A DNA stretch of 64,000 nt from CADCWN01 sp046328475 (GTDB lineage Bacteria; Chloroflexota; Chloroflexia; Thermomicrobiales; CADCWN01). Below the pieces are notes generated by a model that was not told where the DNA came from, searched no databases, and saw only the letters and a program-made list of their open reading frames with translations. A program made the position numbers and the translations under genes. How positions within the stretch are numbered: the first letter of the stretch is position 1; each line of letters begins with the position of its first letter. The stretch is taken from positions 62,001 through 126,000 of the forward strand of contig JAXLWN010000005.1 of the NCBI GenBank assembly GCA_046328475.1. Reading direction: 5' to 3'. This document shows positions 58,649 to 64,000 of this stretch, in pieces.

Positions 58649-58669
58649 TTGCAGGCCCGCCGTCTTTTT
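58633..58669 (+). terminator. Intrinsic terminator overlapping the stop of the zinc-ribbon gene
   Basis: GACGGCGGACCTG (58633-58645) pairs with CAGGCCCGCCGTC (58652-58664) in 12 of 13 positions, followed by TTTTT (58665-58669). The TAG stop is in the loop. This is the only clear U-tract terminator of the window. Confidence 0.87.
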
Positions 58670-58876
58670 GGGGCATATTTCCCCTCTCCCTGCCCTTCTA
58701 CAGATGGACGGGCCTGGCGGCGGTCCACGCCGCGTCTTGTCCACCCTGAGTAACTGGCTGCGGCGAAGTGTAGCGGCGTCAATAGCTGCTGCCCCCTTGC
58801 GCCGCTGCATTACTTCATTCGTGCTACCTGCTAAGATGGTGCCGCGAACGATGACGATCGCGTAAAGGGGGCAAGC

Positions 58877-59803
58877 GTGGAGTACCGGCGGCTGGGCAAG
58901 ACGGGCTGGCAGGTTTCGACGATCTCGATGGGCTGTTGGGGCATCGGCGGGCAGTGGGGGCCGGTCGAGGAGGCGGAGGCGATCCGCACCATCCACGCTG
59001 CGCACGATCTCGGGGTCAACCTCTTCGACACCGCCGACGCCTACGGCTCGGGCGTGAGCGAGGAGCTGGTCGGCAAGGCGCTGCGCGAACGGCGCGGTGA
59101 TGTCTATATCGCGACGAAGGTCGGCAACTTCGGGCGGCGGCAGGATGTGCCGCTCAGCTACACCTCGCCGCTGCACGTTTATCTCTGCTGCGACGCCAGC
59201 CTGGGGCGGATGAAGACCGACTACATCGATTTCTACCAGTGCCACATCGGCGACTTGCAGGATCCGTCGATCTTCCTGGAGGCATTCGAGCGGCTGGTGG
59301 AGCAGGGGAAGATCCGCGCCTACGGCATCTCGACCAATTCCCTCGCGGTGGCCCAGGCGTTCAATCGCGATGGGAAGTGCGCGGCGGTGCAGCTCAACTA
59401 CAGCCTGCTCAATCGCTCGGCGGAACTTGATCTGCTGCCCTGGTGCGCCGCGAACGATATCGGCACCTTGCTACGTGGCCCGATCGCGCAGGGCGTGCTG
59501 GCCGGGAAGTTCAAACCGGAGTCGCACTTCGACGATATCGTGCGCGTCGGCTGGAACTCGGGCGCGGGGCGCGAGCAGTTCCTGAAGCGGCTGGAGCAGG
59601 TGGAGCAGATTCGCTTCCTGGAGCGCCCTGGTCGCACGCTGGCGCAGGCCGCGCTGATGTGGACGCTGACCAATCCGGCGGTCACCTGCGCCATCCCCGG
59701 CGCGAAGGATGTCGCCCAGATGACGAGCAATGCCGGGGCGGGCACGGGCACGCTGAGCGAGGACGAGCTGGAGCGCCTGGACGCCGTCATTTCCCGGTGG
59801 TGA
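58877..59803 (+). CDS. Aldo/keto reductase
   Basis: 308 residues from GTG 58877 behind AAAGGGGGCAAGC. Tetrad: Asp in NLFDTADAYGSG (with Tyr), Lys in ATKVGNFG, His in FYQCHIGDLQ. C-terminal NPAVTCAIPGAKDVAQMTSN is typical of AKR proteins of the L-fucose dehydrogenase, YdhF or Gro-Gal type. NAD(P)-linked sugar oxidation to a lactone is the plausible role in this island. It starts a unit with the MFS gene, 91 bp downstream. The 228 bp upstream contain the intrinsic terminator and nothing else that I can support. Confidence 0.9.
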   Translation: MEYRRLGKTGWQVSTISMGCWGIGGQWGPVEEAEAIRTIHAAHDLGVNLFDTADAYGSGVSEELVGKALRERRGDVYIATKVGNFGRRQDVPLSYTSPLHVYLCCDASLGRMKTDYIDFYQCHIGDLQDPSIFLEAFERLVEQGKIRAYGISTNSLAVAQAFNRDGKCAAVQLNYSLLNRSAELDLLPWCAANDIGTLLRGPIAQGVLAGKFKPESHFDDIVRVGWNSGAGREQFLKRLEQVEQIRFLERPGRTLAQAALMWTLTNPAVTCAIPGAKDVAQMTSNAGAGTGTLSEDELERLDAVISRW

Positions 59804-59894
59804 GCGAGATCTCGCGTCGATAACGCGGGGTCGGTCGCGGAACGGGTGGCGGTGGGACGATGGGCTGGTGGGCGAGACGGGGACGGGGCGGACG

Positions 59895-61136
59895 ATGCTA
59901 CAACGTATGGGGCTGACCAATCCGGCGGTGCGGCGGGGCTTCGTCCTGCTGGCGCTGATGCAGATGGCGTTCGGATTCGCGCTGAACGCGCAGCAGAATA
60001 TCGTCACCAACTATTTCGACGGCGTGCTCCACCTGGCGGGGCCGCAATTCGGCTACATCACCGCGATTCGCGAGGTCCCGGGCTTCCTGCTGATCTTCCT
60101 GAGCGCGCTCTTCTATCGCATCTCGCTCCAGCGGGTGACGGCGGGGGCGCTGGTGCTGCTGGCAGTGGCCTACGCGCTCTTCGGGGTGTCGCACAGCTTC
60201 TGGACCGTCGCCCCGTGGGTGATCCTCTCCAGCATGGGCTATCACACGGTGCTGCAAACGCAGTATGCGCTCGGGATGAGTCTGACCACCGAGGAGCGGA
60301 GCGGGGCGATCCTGGGGCGGATGAACGCGGTGACGCAGGGCGGCTCGCTGGCGGCGCTGATCTTCATCCTGATCACCTTCCACTACGGCTGGCTCACCTT
60401 CCGCCCGGCCTTCGTCGTGCTCGGGTTCGTCGCCTTCCTGGGGGCGCTGGCGATCTTCGGCTTCCCCCACCTGCACGGCGGCGAGGTGCGCGAGTTCGCC
60501 GCGAAACGCGAGCGAATCGTCCTGAAGCGGGCCTATCGCTATTACTACTACCTCAGTTTGCTCGATGGCGGGCGGCAGCAGGTCTTCTTCTCGTTCGGGC
60601 TCTACGTGCTGGTCCACGCCTTCCACCTCTCGGTGGCCGAAGTCTCCGGGCTGCTGATCGCGATCACCTTCGTGGGCATGATCTCCGGGCCGACCATCGG
60701 GCGCTTGCTCGACCGCTACGGCGAGCGGCGCTTGCTGGCGGTGGTGAATGTCGCCTACGTGATCGCGCTGGCCGGGTACGGCTTCACCGGCAACGTGATC
60801 GTCGCCTGCGCCTGCTACATCGCCTACACCTTCATCATGCCGCTCTCCTCGATGGCGAGCGCGACTTACTTGCAGAAGATCGCCGACCCGGCCGACCTCG
60901 CGCCGAGCTTCGCGATGGGCACGACGATGCAGCACGCCGCCGCGATCGTGGTCCCGGTCACGGCGGGCTACATCCTCAACTTCTACGGCTACCAGATCCC
61001 CTTCCTGATCGCCTGCGGCTTCGCCTGCCTGACCTTCTTCGTCACGCGGCGGCTCGACCCGCTTGCGCAGCGCGCCCCCGAGCGCGTGGCGATCGACAAC
61101 GCCCGCCTCGCCGTTGTCGAAGTGAGCGACAAGTAG
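59895..61136 (+). CDS. MFS transporter
   Basis: 413 residues from ATG 59895 (MLQRMGLTNPAVRRG); an in-frame GTG at 59868 is possible, but neither has a strong ribosome-binding site. About twelve membrane segments, the first AVRRGFVLLALMQMAFGFAL, and SGPTIGRLLDRYGERRLLAV after the eighth. A central loop carries FPHLHGGEVREFAAKRERIV. Likely importer of the sugar acid or its precursor. It ends 26 bp before the frameshifted epimerase gene on the other strand. Confidence 0.9.
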   Translation: MLQRMGLTNPAVRRGFVLLALMQMAFGFALNAQQNIVTNYFDGVLHLAGPQFGYITAIREVPGFLLIFLSALFYRISLQRVTAGALVLLAVAYALFGVSHSFWTVAPWVILSSMGYHTVLQTQYALGMSLTTEERSGAILGRMNAVTQGGSLAALIFILITFHYGWLTFRPAFVVLGFVAFLGALAIFGFPHLHGGEVREFAAKRERIVLKRAYRYYYYLSLLDGGRQQVFFSFGLYVLVHAFHLSVAEVSGLLIAITFVGMISGPTIGRLLDRYGERRLLAVVNVAYVIALAGYGFTGNVIVACACYIAYTFIMPLSSMASATYLQKIADPADLAPSFAMGTTMQHAAAIVVPVTAGYILNFYGYQIPFLIACGFACLTFFVTRRLDPLAQRAPERVAIDNARLAVVEVSDK

Positions 61137-61161
61137 CGCGGCGGGCGTAACTCGGCGGGGT

Positions 61162-62053
61162 TCAGCCCCGGTCGGGATAGGTGCGCCCCGGCACATCCGC
61201 GAGGACGCGGCGGATGTCGTCGGCGAAGAGGACTTCGCTGTCGTCCTCCGGGGCGTAGCCGATCACGCGGCGGGCGTTGGCGAGGCTCCAGAAAGCGCGC
61301 GTGTTGTTGGAGATGCCGTAGAAGACCTGCCACGGGATGCCGTGCTCGTCGTTGATGTTCTCCGTCTCGATCGACTTGATCACCAGTTGCTGGAGGTCGC
61401 GGGCGCTGAGGTAGGCCCCGAGATCGCGGCGGTAGCCCTGCGTCTGCGCGGCGGAAAAACCTGCGGCGTCGATCTCGCGCGGCGCACCGATCCGCAGGTG
61501 GACGTTCTCGATCCGCCGCCCCTGCGCGCCGGTGGCGAAGACGAAGCCGAGGTGCTCGTAAGTCGCCTTCGCCCAGCCATACCAGTTGTCCGACTTCGGC
61601 AGCATGTCCGGCAACACCGTGTCCAGCTTCCCGGCGTGGATCAGGTGCTCGTACCAGTCGGCGGCGTGGTTCGACGAGGCGACGACGATGCGGCGCACGC
61701 CCTCCTCCTGCGCCAGCGCGAAGACGCGGTAGGCGAGGTCCACATTCGCGCGCTCTGCATCGTAGAGTTCGCGGACGCGCCGGTGGCGGCGAGTTGCCGT
61801 CGCGCGGCGCGGGGCGCGGCACGCTGTTGAATGCCAGGTGGATCACGCTGTCCTGTCCCGTGAAGAAGGGGCGTAGCTTCTCCACATCATCCCGCAGGAA
61901 GTCGGCGATGGTGACGCCCTCGACCGTTTCGCCGCTCCTGGTGGTTGAGCGAATATCGGCGAGCGTCAGGTCGTAGCGGTCGCGGATGCCGGGGAGTAAG
62001 CGGGTGGCGATGTAGCCGGTTGCGCCGGTGATCAGGACTTTGCGCTGTGCCAT
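61162..62053 (-). pseudogene. NAD-dependent epimerase/dehydratase (uronate dehydrogenase-like), one frameshift
   Basis: ATG 62053 behind GGAGGAAGGAGACC starts MAQRKVLITGATGYIATRLL (Gly-rich NAD loop) and GQDSVIHLAFNSVPRP. Near 61,790 the frame shifts and continues RRVRELYDAERANVDLAYRV, VRRIVVASSNHAADWYEHLI, then DNWYGWAKATYEHLG with catalytic Tyr-Lys, to the stop at 61162. Repaired length about 297 residues. The ASSNHAADWYEH segment and the length fit uronate/hexuronate dehydrogenases, which oxidise galacturonate or glucuronate to aldarate. One base restores it. The neighbouring dehydratases would be the next pathway step. Confidence 0.75.
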
Positions 62054-62079
62054 GGTCTCCTTCCTCCTCTCAACGTGCG

Positions 62080-62847
62080 TCAGGCGAGCGCGATTCGCTC
62101 GCCATCCGCCGGGATTTGCACGCGATCTGCCAGACTAGCTTCTTCGAGCGCGGCGCGCAGGGCGGCGCGGGAGAGGTGGCAATGGTTGATGACTTCCAGG
62201 TGGACGGCGATTGCGCGCAGGTTCGGCGCGGCCCGCAAGACGGCGATCACGTCGCTCGGAGCCATGGTGATCGGGTCGCCGACCAGGAATTGCGCCGCCC
62301 CGGTGTTCAGCACGGCCACGTCGGGCTGGTGCGTCGCGAGGGCATCCGCCGCCTCCTGGCACCAGATCGTGTCGCCCGCGATGTAGAGTGACGGCTCGCC
62401 CGCTGCGCGCAGCACGAAGCCCGAGACCAGGCCCATGCGCTGGCCGATCTCCCCGGTGCCGTGCTGCCCGCCCGTGCGCGCCATGGAGATGCCTTCCCAG
62501 GAAGCGGTCTCTTCCACCGGGGTCACGGCGGTGAAGCCCGCCGAGGTGAAGGTGGCAACATCCGATGGCTGGCAGAAAAGGGGGAGGTCGCGGCGCAACA
62601 GCTCGGCCGCGCGGGCATCCCAGTGGTCGCGGTGGGTGTGCGTCACGATGACCGCATCGACCGTTGCCAGCAGGTCGGTCAGGGCCGCGTCATCCAGGGG
62701 GAGATCGACCAGCGGGATGCGGCGGTCGTCGCCCGCGTTGCCGACCGGATCCATCGCCTCCTTCGGGCTGAGCATCGGATCGACCAGCAGGCGGCGCGAG
62801 CCGATGGTGACGAGCAGGGTGGCGTGGCGTAGCAGTTGGACCTCCAT
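62080..62847 (-). CDS. MBL-fold metallo-hydrolase
   Basis: 255 residues from ATG 62847 behind AAGGAGATTGCCCCCG. The metal motif is VTHTHRDHWDARA (HxHxDH with two spacers: HTHRDH), later FVLRAAGEPSLYIAGDTIWC with the bridging Asp and LRAIAVHLEVINHC with the last His. Resembles UlaG-like or lactonase-type proteins; hydrolyses a lactone or similar ester. In this sugar-acid setting a sugar lactonase is attractive but not proven. The start is separated by 26 bp from the epimerase-like gene downstream, so they are co-transcribed. Confidence 0.87.
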   Translation of the reverse strand: MEVQLLRHATLLVTIGSRRLLVDPMLSPKEAMDPVGNAGDDRRIPLVDLPLDDAALTDLLATVDAVIVTHTHRDHWDARAAELLRRDLPLFCQPSDVATFTSAGFTAVTPVEETASWEGISMARTGGQHGTGEIGQRMGLVSGFVLRAAGEPSLYIAGDTIWCQEAADALATHQPDVAVLNTGAAQFLVGDPITMAPSDVIAVLRAAPNLRAIAVHLEVINHCHLSRAALRAALEEASLADRVQIPADGERIALA

Positions 62848-63018
62848 CGGGGGCAATCTCCTTCGCGATGCAGCTGGTCCGGCAACGGACGGACAGGGCG
62901 CTCGCCGCCGCAGGCCGCGCGTATCATAGCCGCGCGAGCGATCCGCCCGCCAGCGGCCACCGGCCACCCCTACGCCTGCAACCTCCATCGCGCCACGCCC
63001 CGACATCGGTCGGCGCTC

Positions 63019-63927
63019 CTATGGCCGCTCCGTGCCGCGATAGAACTGGAGCGCCTCGGTCAATCGCCGGATCGTCTCGGCGGTGTACGGCTCGCATTGG
63101 AACATGATGTGCTGCACGCCGAGTTCCGCATAGCCGCGCATGGCCGCAGCGATCTCTTCCGCCGTCCCTACCAGCGGATCGATGAACGCACTGGGCCTGG
63201 TGGCGTTGAACTCGGGGAACCAGAGGCCGATCAGCGCCGTGACGCCGAGCGTCTGCGGGTCGCGCCCGACCGCGCGGCACGCCGCTGCGATTGTGGCGAG
63301 CGGCGCGGCCATCGTCTCCGGTTTGCCCATGTAGCCGGTGTTCCAGAGGTCGGCGTATTGCGCGGTCAGCTTGAGCATGCGCGGACCGCTGGTTCCCACC
63401 ATCAGCGGCGGCCCCGCCGGGCGCGGGCCGCGCGGCACGTCCTCGCAGTTGCGCGCCTGATAATACTTCCCCGCGAAATCGACTTGTCCGTCGCGCAGCA
63501 GGGGCTTGATGATCTGCAACGCCTCCTCGAAGCGATCCACGCGATGATCGAACGGCAACCCGAACGCCTCGTACTCCGGCTCGTTCCAGCCCGCGCCGAG
63601 CCCCAGGATGATGCGCCCGTTACTCACCTCGTCGGCCGCCGTCGCCATCTTCGCCAGAATCGCCGGGTTGCGGAAGGAATTGCACAGCACCAGCGTGCCG
63701 ATCTCCACGCGCTGGGTCGCCTCGGCCAGCGCCGCCAGCATCGTCCAGCATTCCCAGATCCCCCTGGTCGGCTGATCCGGATAACGATACAGGAGGTGGT
63801 CGGCGAGCCAGATGCTATCGAAGCCATCCGCCTCGGCCTGTTGCGCGACGGCGCGAATCGAAGCATACGAACGCTTGCTGTTGTTCTCGCGGTCATTCGC
63901 CAGGAAAACCATCAGCCCGATCTTCAT
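63019..63927 (-). CDS. LLM-class (F420-type) oxidoreductase
   Basis: 302 residues from ATG 63927 behind TTGAGGGCACCGC. Luciferase-like TIM barrel: MKIGLMVFLANDRENNSKRS, FDSIWLADHLLYRYP, EIGTLVLCNSFRNPAILAKM, RIILGLGAGWNEPEYEAFG, then PPLMVGTSGPRMLKLTAQYA. These residues are the F420/flavin site of LLM proteins in actinobacteria and Chloroflexota. Uses reduced or oxidised F420 or FMN for hydride transfer or monooxygenation. Substrate unknown. Divided from the metallo-hydrolase by about 170 bp with no further feature. The last 73 bp of the window contain nothing I can assign. Confidence 0.9.
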   Translation of the reverse strand: MKIGLMVFLANDRENNSKRSYASIRAVAQQAEADGFDSIWLADHLLYRYPDQPTRGIWECWTMLAALAEATQRVEIGTLVLCNSFRNPAILAKMATAADEVSNGRIILGLGAGWNEPEYEAFGLPFDHRVDRFEEALQIIKPLLRDGQVDFAGKYYQARNCEDVPRGPRPAGPPLMVGTSGPRMLKLTAQYADLWNTGYMGKPETMAAPLATIAAACRAVGRDPQTLGVTALIGLWFPEFNATRPSAFIDPLVGTAEEIAAAMRGYAELGVQHIMFQCEPYTAETIRRLTEALQFYRGTERP

Positions 63928-64000
63928 GCGGTGCCCTCAACTTTCTTGTGCTATCGCCCGGTCCCGACTGCTCCACTCTACGGTGAGACGCGGACAGATT

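Noticed and set aside
57050..59245. 731-codon minus-strand open frame over the dehydratase and reductase genes
   Set aside because: Antisense shadow without motifs; it crosses a U-tract terminator and several genes with certain functions.
1..64000. CRISPR arrays, tRNA or rRNA genes, intact insertion sequences
   Set aside because: No regularly spaced repeats, cloverleaf-like sequences, conserved rRNA segments or transposase motifs were found by eye.

Overview
The window is about 65-70% GC by eye, has short intergenic gaps, mostly good Shine-Dalgarno sequences (GGAGG-type) and several GTG starts. F420-type luciferase-like oxidoreductase, LuxR/LAL and XRE-NB-ARC giant regulators, a small DUF4242 protein and a GH3 protein with a duplicated C-terminal repeat of a kind common in Chloroflexota together suggest a member of the Chloroflexota, perhaps Thermomicrobia. 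This is an inference from gene style only; there is no rRNA or other phylogenetic marker, no tRNA, no CRISPR array and no intact transposase in the window.

Region 1 (2-12,061) is a catabolic locus: two Gfo/Idh/MocA dehydrogenase plus MDR dehydrogenase pairs, a third Gfo/Idh/MocA protein, an SGNH esterase, a dipeptide/oligopeptide-type ABC importer (binding protein and two permeases, no ATPases here) and a FadR-type GntR regulator. Two divergent operons meet at 8,685-9,174. Each has a near-consensus sigma-70 promoter followed directly by the same operator, TGGTCCTACCA, which fits the FCD/GntR half-site rule TNGTNNNACNA. The locus therefore looks like a single inducible regulon for an unknown sugar-like compound or glycoside.

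Region 2 (12-23.5 kb) holds a PadR/HAAS-membrane protein pair, a Baeyer-Villiger-type flavin monooxygenase, an MFS exporter, a DUF4432 mutarotase-like protein, methyltransferases including a Tam-like enzyme, an Rrf2 regulator that appears leaderless and has a 21-bp operator over its own start codon, a flavoprotein remnant, a D-amino-acid-oxidase-type flavoprotein and a serine hydrolase. Region 3 (23.5-27.9 kb) is a two-gene operon (heparinase II/III-like protein and NDP-forming acyl-CoA synthetase) in which both genes are broken by many frameshifts. Region 4 (28-47 kb) is a mixed set: GH3 protein, HAD phosphatase, two large signal-sensing regulators, cupins, small proteins, a VOC dioxygenase, two MaoC hydratases, an SDR, an HpcH-type aldolase, a LysE exporter, PhzF and an aldo/keto reductase. 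Region 5 (47.3-52 kb) has an epimerase remnant cut by a 70-bp repeat, a J-domain protein, and a GH15 glucoamylase/trehalase-like enzyme.

Region 6 (52.3-62 kb) is a sugar-acid island: four paralogous mandelate-racemase/enolase superfamily dehydratases, an SDR, an aldo/keto reductase, an MFS permease and a (frameshifted) uronate-dehydrogenase-like protein. A metallo-hydrolase and an F420-type oxidoreductase close the window.

Single-base frameshifts occur in at least seven genes, densest at 24.6-27.3 kb; they may be real decay or sequencing/assembly indels. Many genes end in long perfect hairpins without a U tract; one clear U-tract terminator lies at 58,633-58,669.
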